Below are positions 46,106-57,100 of a DNA stretch of 64,000 nt, piece by piece. Location: NCBI GenBank assembly GCA_021234155.1, contig JAJEKV010000002.1:10964725-11028724 (forward strand), in the 5' to 3' direction. Numbering within the stretch: the first letter of the stretch is position 1; each line of letters opens with the position of its first letter. The stretch comes from Isoetes taiwanensis (lineage: Eukaryota > Streptophyta > Lycopodiopsida > Isoetales > Isoetaceae). The notes beneath the pieces are model-generated. The model was not told the DNA's origin, searched no databases, and saw nothing but the letters and a program-made list of their open reading frames with translations. The position numbers and the translations under genes were made by a program.

Positions 46106-46136
46106 TTTTTGCTACCCACCAAAGATACTTTCACCC
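46106..46136 (-). repeat. Element 2 right terminal inverted repeat
   Basis: Reverse complement reads GGGTGAAAGTAT then TGGGTAGCAAAAA, as at the left end; TCCT follows at 46137-46140. Confidence 0.82.
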
Positions 46137-46140
46137 TCCT

Positions 46141-47478
46141 ACCCATGGTCCGACTCATAAGGAGGATGACCGACCGCTAGGCCTCAAGATAGAGCGCACC
46201 AGTCATAACAATGGCGGGCTGGCTATAGACAATGGCTAGGGTTGACCACTCCATCCGCCCCTCCCGCATACTTTGCCGGATGGGCTCAATCGTGGCTCGG
46301 CATGACTCTAGCCTTCCGGATACGTAATCCCATGGCATCACCCATCGGGACTACTCCAGGTTGCATCTCCCTGGTCCGTTGAGGCAGGAAGGGTTGCATC
46401 TCCCCTTCCCGGGGTCTAGAGGCTCCTCGGGCGACTAGAGAATCGTGGCGACACCGCGATTAGTGCACTGACCAACCCCCAAAACAAGAGCCAAGCCGAC
46501 ACTTGCAACTCTTGAGAGGCGAGGGCGACACCATCGCCCCAGAGGTGTGTCGGACCCATGCTCGCCCACACGAAGTGACCGACCATAAGCCTAGCCCACT
46601 ATGGGATCCCCCGTAGCCCCCACTCGGCAGGGATCCTCCCTCCGCATTGCCTCTAGCCCCGTTGTGTAGTGCTGAGTCACATCATAGCCTCCATAGCCCG
46701 GTGGGTTCCTATGCACAGGCCGCAACTAATAGGAACTAAGGGATCTACACTAGGAGCATACTACATATGGCTCTAGGTCTCTACCCCCCTTCCCAATACA
46801 AGAGGAGCATACATGATCAACCATCATCACATAGCATCATAACATGATAATCATCATAAGAACATCTTAACCTAATCATACATATCTAACTTACAGTTAG
46901 GGTTCCTTGATTAGGGTTCAAGATGTCGAATATGGGTTCTAGGATGGCTCTACTCTAGCTATGAACACTAACCCATCTCGAGTGCTAACTTCCGGATGGA
47001 CTACTAAAGCACTACTCCACATACCGCTCCAAGCACTCCCTCCCAATCCCCAAGGCGTCTCCATGATCTTCAAGGTGTTCGGGTAGCTCCCACTCCTGGC
47101 CGATGCGCTCACGCTCTAGAGGTCGCCACGCTATCTTTGTGCCACGCTAGACGGTTCTCAAACGGAGTTTCGAGCCAAGAAGGTTCCCGACCGTTGGAGC
47201 GGAAAAGAGGCCTAGGGTTAGGGTTTAGGCCTTTATAGGTTAGGGTTCACATGTTATGCCACGCGGGCTCCAATAGGGTAAGTCCGCGGTGGGCGGGTGC
47301 CCAAGGGTTAAGGCCACGTGGAAAATGGTCTTAACCTAAGGTTGGCTAAGTTATATGAATAACTTAGTCATCCCCCTAGTGCCACAATCTATGGTATACA
47401 AGGCTATGAAGATAGACTTGTATAGTGATGGGTCCAGAATATCACGTATTCATAGCGTATATTCCCCCGAACGTCACA
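46141..47478 (-). repeat. Chromovirus 3' LTR, interrupted by element 2
   Basis: On the minus strand the repeat starts TGTGACGTTCGGGGGAATAT at 47478, directly after a purine tract (AAAGGGGAGAA, 47479-47489). It contains TATAAAGGCC (about 47230) as a probable promoter core. It matches 13166-14440 in inverted orientation. Element 2 cuts it at 46137, and it appears to continue below 38483. Confidence 0.75.
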
Positions 47479-48404
47479 TTCTCCCCTTTAGGACAATGTC
47501 GTCCTCGGCATTGCGCTAAGGTGACTAACCTACCTTATGCCTGCAAAACAACATAACATACTCTTTAATTCAATTTAAACGGTCAACTTCCTATCAAAAC
47601 TTAATTGTCAAAATTTAGGCTATATTTGTACTTATACAAAATTATATAACCTTAACAAGTTACTTCTTATAATAATTAAGAAATATTACTATAAGAGTTA
47701 TTAGGGTTCATAATCTAAATTATGGCTCCCCCTATCCTCTCGTAATGCGCCCCTCCTCGATGCCCACCTCTTACTTGCCTGCACAAGGAGCACATTACGT
47801 TAGTTTAATTAATAAATTTGTGGTTTTAGGGGACCACCCCCCTTACCTACCTCCTTGAGCCGAACTACTAGCTCAAGGTTACCCTACTACCTTGCACTCG
47901 ATCATGGCCCTTTTGGATTTGAGCTTAAGGACCATTTAAGATGATCCTATCATCGCCCATGATCAAGTGCTACCTTGTACTCGGTTACCCGGTGCCGAGT
48001 ACCCCTAGTGCATCATGCCCCAAGGGTTTTAAGCTAGGGAACGTCTCACGATCCCATCATCGCGCATGATCACTTTGACCTTCACCATGACCCTCCTACG
48101 GCCAGGTGTGCGTACCCCGCATCGCGGCATAGAGAGCATCCGATCGATGTCCCATCATCGCCCACCATGTCCATTCCTCAGTCACATGACCCTAATGGTC
48201 ATGCGCACCTCTTGGTGCGTGCTGGCCTAGAGAATGCCTTAAAGGCGTATCCCATCATCGCCCACACGTTCCAAGATTCTGGCATATGCACTCTACTAAC
48301 TAGAATACATGAGCCAGAACTTAAGGCTGACTAAGAAACATACTCAGCTAACCTCCTGGCAAGTCGGCATCGATCAAATCGGAGACGACTCGCCCATCAA
48401 AACT

Positions 48405-48510
48405 CCTTCCTAAACTCTGGGTATTGCTTCTCCAGATCCTGCTTCAATACCCATGTCGCGTCTTCCATGGGCAAGTGCTTCCACTTAACCAAATACTGGA
48501 GGAATTGAGA
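48405..48510 (-). pseudogene. Chromodomain at the end of the gypsy polyprotein
   Basis: The minus strand encodes YLVKWKHLPMEDATWVLKQD followed by LEKQYPEF, the core of a chromodomain (VKW and the ATWE-like turn). Upstream minus-strand residues (TPTLLEMTEDQVE, about 48560) fit the usual link from integrase. In chromoviruses this domain steers integration toward particular chromatin. Confidence 0.82.
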
Positions 48511-49162
48511 TCACCTACTTATCAAGAAGCAATTCAGGCACAATTTCAACTTGATCCTCCGTCATTTCCAACAAAGTTGGAGTATCCAAAACCTCCTCAG
48601 GGTTAGGATCGTGCCTTTCCATTAACTCACATGGAAGACCTTAAGGTGGGCCGAGAGATCCAACTTGTAGGCCTGAGAGCCCACTCTTCTCCAAGATCTT
48701 GACGGACCGGCCCACCTAGGGGCGAGCTTCTTACAATTGCCGATGCGAAGCTTCCCTTGCTTAACCTTTACTTGGGCCAAACTTTATCTCTCACAACAAA
48801 ACAACTCTCGAGGAGTTTTATGTCTATCTGCTAGACTCTTCAGATGTGCCCATGCTGTTTGAAGATATTCTCACACTTCTACCAAAAGCTACTGCATATA
48901 TGCTGTCGTTGTTGAGAAACTTCCACCTAGGGCACTAGATTATGCCACATAACTAGGGTCAAGCATTGATAACTGTAACTGATCATGGAGGAGACATCTT
49001 CGATGACTCCTGCTTCATATTATAATTGTACGTAATTGACCAGGTGGGTGTAATCGTCCCATTTGGATTCCTTGTTCCAATCATAGTTTCTCAACGTGCT
49101 CTCCAAAATTGTGTTGGTGCGGTCCCTTTGCCGATTTGACTGCAAATGATAAGCAAAACTCA

Positions 49163-49546
49163 TCAACAAGTTGGTGCAGCTCGTGTTGAAGAAGTCTTGC
49201 TAAACGTCGCTAAAGAACTTCGGATCTCTTTTGGTGATGATCGACCTGTGCCTTCCATGCAGCCTAAAAGAACTCTTATGTAGACCACACAGCTAGATCC
49301 AAGGCGGTGTCTATGGTGTGGCATGGCAAGTATGTGCCCTTTTGATAAACTATATACCACAACCATCAAGGCTTCAAAGCTTCTTGTTGTCCTTGGAAGG
49401 CCCGCTATGAAAACCATGCTGAAGACTTCCCACTTGGCGTCTGGCACCGCCCAAGGTTCCAAAACTCCTGGAATTCGAAGTTGTTCCGCCCTTGTCTGCT
49501 GGCTCCACTGACATTCTTGGCTATGTCTGATTATCTGCTTCTTCAT
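49163..49546 (-). pseudogene. Gypsy integrase core fragment
   Basis: KKQIIRHSQECQWSQQTRAE, then PWAVPDAKWEVFSM and GLPRTTRSFEALMVVVYSLS match the region from the zinc-binding end to the first catalytic block of gypsy integrase; the canonical form has MDFI and VVVDRLSK, so the expected first catalytic Asp after VVV is replaced by Tyr here and the following blocks run out of frame. Confidence 0.82.
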
Positions 49547-49859
49547 ACCTGGCCAGACGTAGCTACTTCTAATCTTGAAGTAGGCCTTTATAAATTTTGC
49601 ATGGCCGGAAATAGGGCTATTATGCGTGTCCTGGAAAATTTTTCTTACTCCTTATGCTTTGAGTATAGTTGTTCTTTGATATTAAAGATTACCTTCCTTT
49701 TTAAAATATTTGAAGGTTTCTCTTTCTTAATCCGTTCTTGCACTCTTGTAAGGACTAGCCCATCATGTGCTTGAACTCCATGTTGGGGAAGATGGCTTCT
49801 TCTATCTTCTTGCCGAATTAAAACTGTCAAGTGGAGATGGCATTGCAAATTGCTTTGCT

Positions 49860-50080
49860 TCAAAAGCTTGCCAATGAGTGGCGACGTCTTAACATCTCCA
49901 CGGCTGCATTCTCTTCCATTGATTTGCTGTAGATCACGATGTCGTCGAAGAGGATTGATGAAGAAATCATCCAAGGAATCTTCGAAGATGTCGTCCTCAA
50001 ATGCATACAAGTTGGTGGAGCATTCCATAGACTCAAGGGCATCACTGTGAAGTGATAGTGCCCATACCAAGTTCTGAAGG
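49860..50080 (-). pseudogene. Gypsy reverse transcriptase fragment
   Basis: WYGHYHFTVMPLSLWNAPPT is followed, across a frame change, by FEDDIFEDSLDDFFINPL and then FDDIVIYSKSMEENAA. This is the segment around the catalytic YxDD box (here FDDI) of a Ty3/gypsy reverse transcriptase. Two frame breaks lie within about 200 bp. Confidence 0.82.
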
Positions 50081-51866
50081 AGTCTTATAATTATCTTCCC
50101 CCTTCGTCCTTATTTGCTGATTGCCCGAGCTTAAGTCGATTTTGTAGAAGGATCCTACTTCTTGGGGCTGATCCATTATGTCGTTGCTTGTTGAGCTGCC
50201 CATGGTTGATATACATCTTTAGACTTCCATCTTGGCCGAAAGGATCCCCAAGTTGATCAACTCCTACAACTGCTTCTTGAGCTCTGCTAGCTCGGAAGTG
50301 CTGATTCTATAAAGAGCCTTTGCTGGACGGCTCGCCTCCGGTGCAAGAGTGATTTCGGACTCTATGCCTCTATAGAGCAAAAGCTCTCAAATTTCACTGG
50401 AGATATATCATGGGACTTCTTGATTAACTTAGAAATTGGCCGAGGGCAACCTGTTTCAAGTAGCATCTTCCTTCTTACTCTTGTAGTCGGGCCTCGACAA
50501 CTTGTAGCTTGTGTAACGACCTCATTCCTCATGATGTACTTAAGTAATTGCTTTTAATGACATGCGTTGCCGCATTGGAATTACTTCCTTAACTTAAATT
50601 ATAAGGTACTTGCTCTTTGGTCTTTGGGATAAGTATCTCTTGCTTATGATAATCAATTATTGCCTTAGCCGGACTTTAATATTGCATGCTTATTATGAGG
50701 TCATAGTTGCCAATGTACATAAGTTGGTGCCGATGCTCTACTTTGCTTCGCTTAAGGTTGATGTCGAACTTGACTCTTGTTCCGTTGGTGCTGCTAATTA
50801 CTTGGCCTTGGCTTAATTATCGCCTAGATTTAGACTTAAGAGTCTTGCTCTTAAAGATGTCCGGCCATCTAGGAGGTGCAAAATTACAAGTTAAAGAACT
50901 ACTTACATAAATCCTATGGCCACAAGTTTAGTCGGCATGACATTACTTTTGGGCACACATAGAAAACTATATGATTAGATAATTATTCTTGTTTTAGATC
51001 TAATCTATACTCTAGGATCTACCCTTTCTTAATTATTGCCCTCTTGAAATAGCCCCACCTTTGAGTTGATGCCATCTAAGAAGTTGGCCGGACTTATTAG
51101 ATTGCTTCCCTTCATTTGGTCGGATTATTCCTTATCTGTCATGGAAGTACTCGTCATATACATAGTCGACGGTTATCCTATTATTGAATCCTTCTTAGCG
51201 AGGTGATCAAGCTCACGAAGAGGTTCCAATATGTTGGATATCTGCCAGCAATGTATACAATTATTGTGCTCCATACATTTTCTTCCCAATACTTGAAGCT
51301 TTGCTTCGTTCTTGGGTCCATCTTTCTAAAGGAAAAGGAAAAAAATCTACTCGAAATTTCATCCCCATCCCATCATGGATGTTATCACCCATAATTCTAA
51401 GAAACTCAACTATCTGATAGGTCCTCTAGCTTGCTCAAAGCTGGTGTAGTCATTAGTCGTTGGAGTAGCAAGGCAATGATCTATAATTTGTTGAAAAGAA
51501 TCTGGTATCCTTGGAGTTGTTGTATAATCATTCGTGTGCCCTGCTTCTTTTGTCGAACATATTCTGACTCTGCTCGTCCTTAATGTTGATGCTGACTACC
51601 TTCATTATCATTATCCCTCTTAATGGACTTGCTGCTGTAGTGGCGACATAAGGCCGGTGTCGCATCCTAGAACCTTGAAGGTAATGTTCTTCACATTCTA
51701 GAATCTTTCATGTCGCTCATCTGCCTTGGAGGTTACGAGATTTGAGGATGATTCTTCTAACTCCTGAGTTGATACTGTTGTGTTGACCTTGTCGATTCTA
51801 TTCTTCGTCCTGCTGGTTGCATGCTGCTGTTATAAGGCTGAAGACAATGTCGAGTGCCTTACCACT
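50081..51866 (-). other. Decayed gypsy interior upstream of reverse transcriptase
   Basis: The stretch lies where the start of reverse transcriptase and protease should be. About 51020-51830 is repeated at about 37440-38150, which supports a mobile origin. No intact motif was recognised. Confidence 0.5.
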
Positions 51867-52125
51867 CACAACAAGGAAAGGGTCATTTAGCGACGTCTAT
51901 AGCGACGTCGGCGGCGTCTATCGCGACGTCTATGCGACGCCCGCCGGCTACCGCGTCGTCGCCGCATGACGTCGTTCGACACACGCCGTCGATGCGGCGT
52001 CGGCGTCGCATCGACGGCGTCGGCGGCGTCGCTTCGGGCGTCGCAGACGTGACTTCGTGACGCGGACTTCGACGTCCGCGTCGGGCGTCGCATGACGGAC
52101 GCCGCGTCGGCGACGTGGTGCGTGG
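51867..52125 (+). repeat. CACTA left end with GCGACGTC subterminal repeats
   Basis: After the terminal repeat, words such as GCGACGTC, GGCGTC and GCGACG recur in both orientations for about 240 bp and then stop at a poly-A run (52126-52166). The matching right-end block is 60778-61040. In CACTA elements such repeats bind the transposase. Confidence 0.85.
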
Positions 52126-52366
52126 TGTCTAAAAAAAAAAAAAAATTTTAAAAAAAAAAAAAAAAAAGGAAAGAATTTTAATAGTTAGTTACAATATCAT
52201 ATACAAGAGGCAAGAGGCGAGTAGTGGCTATCTTTACGTGTTCCCTGTTAGGGGAAAACCCTAACAGACCAATATTAGACAATGACATTGACGACCAATA
52301 TTAGACAATAAGACCAATATTAGACAATGACATTGAAAGTTAACGTGAACTAAGAGTTTATAGCAC

Positions 52367-52800
52367 TTACGAATCTATGTAAAAAGCCTTTTCGGCCGCC
52401 GAACCCAAGTGAGACGGAATTCGTTTGCTTGAAGTTGCCTTGGCAGTCCGTGAGGCAGATGTTTTTTCTTGGAATCCTTTGCATCGCTCGAAAGTGATCT
52501 GATTGCAAGGAATACAACATGACAAGTTAAATGTCTTATTTCGAATTGAACGAATGGCAACAAATAACAAATACCTTGATATCTTCCTTATGGACAGATT
52601 AAGTGGTTTAGGGACCTTTGACCAATCGCCTCCCAATTTTTTGGCATTCGACTTCAATTTTGCAATCACTCTTTGCCTTTTCTATAAATCGATAGATTAA
52701 CACAAAACAAAAGAATAAAAATAAGACTATGACTAGGTCATGTACCTTCTTTTTTCGGCGACTCTCCCCATCATCGAAATGAGCCCCTTCCAAATCTGGA
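52367..52800 (-). other. Short lysine-rich open frames, unassigned
   Basis: Minus-strand frames at 52367-52669 (starting MIAKLKSNAKKLGGDWSKVP) and 52608-52793 are the only non-repeat open frames in the CACTA element. I do not recognise a domain. They could be the remains of a CACTA-encoded or captured gene. Confidence 0.3.
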
Positions 52801-52895
52801 TTAGTCGGATTAAAAGCTAGAGTTGGCTAACATACGCTTTAGGGTTATAAGCTAGATTTGGCCACCTCTACCTAAGAATTACAAGAAAAGTCGAC

Positions 52896-53188
52896 TTGGA
52901 CCCGAACACCAGTGTCGTCTCCACTGTCGTAGTGGAGCCTACCGCGTCTCCCTTGAACAAGCCACTACAATTTTATTTTAAACCTAAAAAATAACAAGTG
53001 GTCAGGGACTTGAACCCGGCACACGTGGCCCTCTCCACTCTAGGTGGAGCCGGCCGCGCCCTTGAACAAGCCACTCCTTAACCTAGGAAAAATATATGAT
53101 CGTGAGTGAAGTGGACTTGAACCGGGTACATGGTCCTCCCACTCTAGGTGGAGCCGACCCATGCCCTTGAACAAGCCCACTCCATCAA
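52896..53188 (-). repeat. Three tandem tRNA-like segments
   Basis: Three copies of 70-80 bp (about 52896-52978, 53002-53078, 53112-53186) read on the minus strand as GTGGCTTGTTCAAGGG, a stem-loop CTCCAC...GTGGAG and then a polymerase-III B-box-like GGTTCAAGTCC. Copies two and three have the B box intact (53006-53016 and 53113-53123); copy one is degenerate. The stem could be an anticodon arm (CTCCA, seven-base loop, TGGAG). They are probably tRNA-derived repeats, not working tRNAs. Confidence 0.5.
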
Positions 53189-53279
53189 TTTTTTAACCCG
53201 CTTAAAATTATAAAAATAAAATGCAAGCGCCATCAACTTACCAAAAGAAGGACGTGTGTAACAAGATCCCGACGGTCCA

Positions 53280-53645
53280 AATCGAAATAGAAAGCAACAA
53301 AGAGTTAGAAGAATAAGAACAACGGAAAAAAAAAAAGATCAAGAAGAAACAAAAAAAAAAAAAAAAAAAAAAAAGATGAAGAAATAGTAAAACAAGAAAA
53401 AAAAAAAAATGAATGAATCAAAGAAGAAGAGAAGGGTGGGAGAAAGAAGAGAAGGGGAAAGAGGAGAAAAAAAAATTAGGGGAAGAAAGAGAAGAATGGA
53501 AGAAATAAGAGAATGAAATGGAAGAAGATAGAAGAATGGAAGAGTGAAATAAGGGAAGAATCAAGAAAGAAATGAGGAAAGAAGGAAAAAGAAGAAGAAT
53601 GAAGAAACAAGAAGAAGAAAAAGAAATAGAAAAAAAAAAAATTTG
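53280..53645 (+). repeat. Purine-rich GAA/A tract
   Basis: About 360 bp are almost only A and G on the plus strand, with A runs of up to about 20 (53341-53410) and GAAGAA-type repeats. This is low-complexity sequence and may be hard to sequence accurately. Confidence 0.85.
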
Positions 53646-53869
53646 AAATCTACACTAAATCATTCAATCCAAAAACCATTCAATCCAAAACCATGATCTA
53701 CTAACCTTAAAAAGAGTGCTTGCAAGTCGCTCAAGGTCAGAAGAAGATCGCCCAAAATAGTCGATAGAAGGAAGCCTAGGAATGGTCCCGAAAAGACGGC
53801 CGCTGGATCAATAAAAACACGGCGGCCGCGATGCGACGTCGCGACGTCACAAGATCTGACGTAATTTTT

Positions 53870-53940
53870 TGAAATCGTATATATACGATTTGAAATCGTA
53901 TATACGATTTCAAAATCGTATATACGATTTCAAAATCGTG
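53870..53940. repeat. Tandem palindromes AAATCGTATATACGATTT
   Basis: The 18-bp palindrome recurs about four times, overlapping or spaced by one or two bases. Each copy is self-complementary. Confidence 0.85.
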
Positions 53941-54148
53941 ATATATCTCGGTTTAACGTCGTCGACGCGGTGTCCGCGACGATATTTTGTTATAGCGACG
54001 CCTAACACTTTTAATTTTTTGGTGCCTTTTTTTTCATCCGATGGTCATGAAAGTTTGTCCTTATGCTAATTTGGACATTCCCGAGCCATATATGCCAAAA
54101 CCGCATTCGGATTTAGCCAATCTTCTATTGCTACTACTTACTTAATGT

Positions 54149-57100
54149 TTGAGCCTGGGGTGGCATGTTTGAGCCTGGGGTGGCGGTTTGATAAGTTCTC
54201 CCGGACGGATGTTGGATTTTTTTGGCCCTTATCGAACGAGGGCCCTTGAACGAAGGATTCAATGGTCGGATAGGGGAACCGAGATCCGGAGTGTGGTCTT
54301 TAGCGCATCGCCCCTCGGAGCCGCCAGAAAGGCTACCTTGGGAAACTTTTTTTGGGGCTCGCCTCTTGGGGTTCGGACTCTCCCTCTAATGAGACGGCCT
54401 TGCAAGGTCCTGGCCTTGTTTGACTTGGGCAAGTGTGCCAGCTCGGCTGCCCAACAACAGTCTGCCCGGACCGTTCTAATGCAAACACTTTGATCTAAAC
54501 CTTGTCCGGAAATTTTGAAAACTGGCCTGTATGTTGGTGATGACTTAGGAAGCCTGCACAAAAAATCAGAATTTAATTCCGTACTATGCATTAATTACGA
54601 ATTTATGAATGTCTTGTCACCGCAAAGCCGCCTTTTTACTTAACCGCCACAACGGAGGAGTACAGATCCAAACTCCATTCCGTCAGTTCCCCTTGCTTCG
54701 GCGTTCTCAATGCATCTTATCGGCCAAGTCCCAAGTGCAAAAGACCAAAACTTCGGCACCCAAAACGCAAAACCCCGCTAGAACCCGCAACTCATAGGGT
54801 TTACGTTTGGGGAGGCTCTATCCTTGTCGATTCGACTAGGACCTTGGCGCCTGCGGTCTTGATGTAGAGGAGTGGTGTTGACGCCGACGCACACGGACCC
54901 TAAAACCACTGGAAGCAGCTTTTGCCCCAAAAGTCCTCTCCCCGGGCCCCGGCGACGGACGAAAGCAACTTCCCCTCTCCGAATCGTGATTCGCTCTGCC
55001 AATGGACTCCTAAATGTCGACATTGTCCTAGTGACCAAGTTTCGTGGCCGAAGACCACCCTTCTCGAGGAAGCGTCAAACTATCTCATGTCCAACACACT
55101 CGTGAGTCAATTGGCCTAGGAGGTGGCTATCTCGATCACGCAAACGTAGGGCGTAAGTGTTTCTTTCTTTTGCAAAACCGACCGCGAAACTTGGTCTCTA
55201 GGGTAATTTCGGCCTCGCGGACGATGTGGCGAAGTCAAATCGCCATTCCGGAGCCTCCGCAATGTCCGAACGACAAAACACTTTGGTTTCTACACGGTCG
55301 ACCGCAGGACGCTTCGCGGTTTGATAAGTTCTCCCGGACGGATGTTGGATTTTTTTGGACCTTATCGAGACAGGGCCCTTGAACGAAGGATTCAACGGTC
55401 GGATAGGGGAACCGAGATCCGGGAGTGTGGTCTTTAGCGTACGGCCCCCCGGGGAGCGCTGCCAGGAAAGGCTGCCTCGGGAAACTTTTTGGGGCTCGCC
55501 TCTTGGGGTTCGGACTCTCCCCTCTAATGAGACGGCCTTGCAAGGTCCTGGCCTTGTTTGACTTGGGCAAGTGTGCCAGCTCGGCTGCCCAACAACAGGC
55601 TGCCCGGACCGTTCTAATGCAAACACTTTGATCTAAACCTTGTCCGGAAATTTTGAAAACTGGCCTGTATGTTGGCGATGACTTAGGAAGCCTGCTGACA
55701 AAAAATCAGAATTTAATTCCGTACTATGCATTAATTACGAATTTATGAATGTCTTGCTACTGCCCTTTACTTCTAACTGCCACAACGGGAGGAGTACAGA
55801 TCCAAACTCCATTCCGTCAGTTCCCCTTGCTTCGCGTTCTCAACTGCATCTTATCGGCCAAGTCCCAAGTGCAAAGGACCAAAACTCGGCATCCAAAACG
55901 CAAACCCTGCTAGAACCTGGCAACTCATAGGGTTTACGTTTCGGAGGCTATCCTTGTCAGATTCGACTAGGACCTTGCCGTGTCTTGACGTAGGGGGGTG
56001 TTGACGCCAGAAAGAATCTAACCCTAAAACCACACAGAGCAGCTTTTGCCCCAAAAGTCCTCCTTCAAAGGCCACCGGCGACGGACGGAAACTTCCCTCT
56101 CCGAATCGTGATTCGGCTCGCCAATGGACTCGGGCGTTGACATTGCCCTGGGGACCAAGTTTCATGGCCAAAAGACCACCCCTTCTCGCGGTAGCGTCAA
56201 ACTATCTCATGTCCAACACACTCGTAGTCAATTGGCCTAGGAGGTGGCTGTCGAATACTGCAACGTAGGGCGTAAGTGTTTCTTTCTTTTGCAAAACCGA
56301 CCGCAACTTGGTCTCTAGGGTAATTTCGGCCTCCCGGACGATGTGGCAAAGTCGAATCGCCATTCGGCCTCCGCAATGTCCGAACGACAAAACACTTTGG
56401 TTTCTACACGGTCGACCGGGGCGCTTCAGCGGTTTGATAAGTTCTCACCGGGGCGGATGTTGGATTTTTGGACCTTATCGAGGCAGGGCCCTTTGAACGA
56501 AGGATTCAACGGTCGGGATAGGGGAACCGAGATCCCGGAGTGTGGTCTTTAGCGTAGGGCCCCCGGGAGCTACCGAGAAAGGCTGCCTCGGGAAACTTTT
56601 TTGGGCTCGCCTCACGGGGTCCTGGACTCTCCCCTCTAATGAGGTGGCCTTGCAAGTTCCTGGCCTTGTTTGACTTGGGCAAGTGTGCGGCTTCGGCTGC
56701 CCAACAACAGTCTGCCCGGACCGTTCTAATGCAAACACTTTGATCTAAATCTTGTCCAGAAATTTTGAAATCTGGCTCAGTATGTTGGCGATGACTTAGG
56801 AAGCTTGCGACAAAAATCAGAATTTAATTCCATACTATGTATTAATTACGAATTTATGAATGTCTTGCTATTGCCAAAAGCCGCCCTTTTACTTAACCGC
56901 CACAACGGGAGAGTACAGATCCAAACTCCATTCCGCCGGTTCCCCTTGCTTCGCATTCTCAATCTGATCTTATCGGCCAAGTCCCAAGTGCAAAAGACCA
57001 AAACTTCGGCACCCAAAACGCAAAACCCCGCTAGAACCCGGCAACTCATAGGGTTTACGTTTCGAGGCTCTATCCTTGTCGGATTCGACTAGGACCTTGC

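Larger units (their letters stand above)
38484..46136. mobile_element. Element 2: 7.65-kb TIR DNA transposon with 4-bp target duplication
   Basis: Both ends, read inward, begin GGGTGAAAGTAT, then 5-6 variable bases, then TGGGTAGCAAAAA (38484-38513 and 46106-46136 in reverse complement). TCCT flanks both sides (38480-38483 and 46137-46140). The host is a chromovirus LTR whose related uninterrupted copy is at 13166-14440; alignment across the join is continuous within a few bases. Inside are two convergent genes: a RING-H2 and FCP1-like HAD protein (plus) and an RNase-H-like protein with the SDGC/HGKG signature (minus), which I infer is the transposase. The terminal repeats differ from those of element 1. 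Confidence 0.82.

Noticed and set aside
51887-52125. CpG island or promoter
   Set aside because: The GC-rich GCGACGTC block is repeated in mirrored form at the other end of the transposon, so it is a subterminal repeat.
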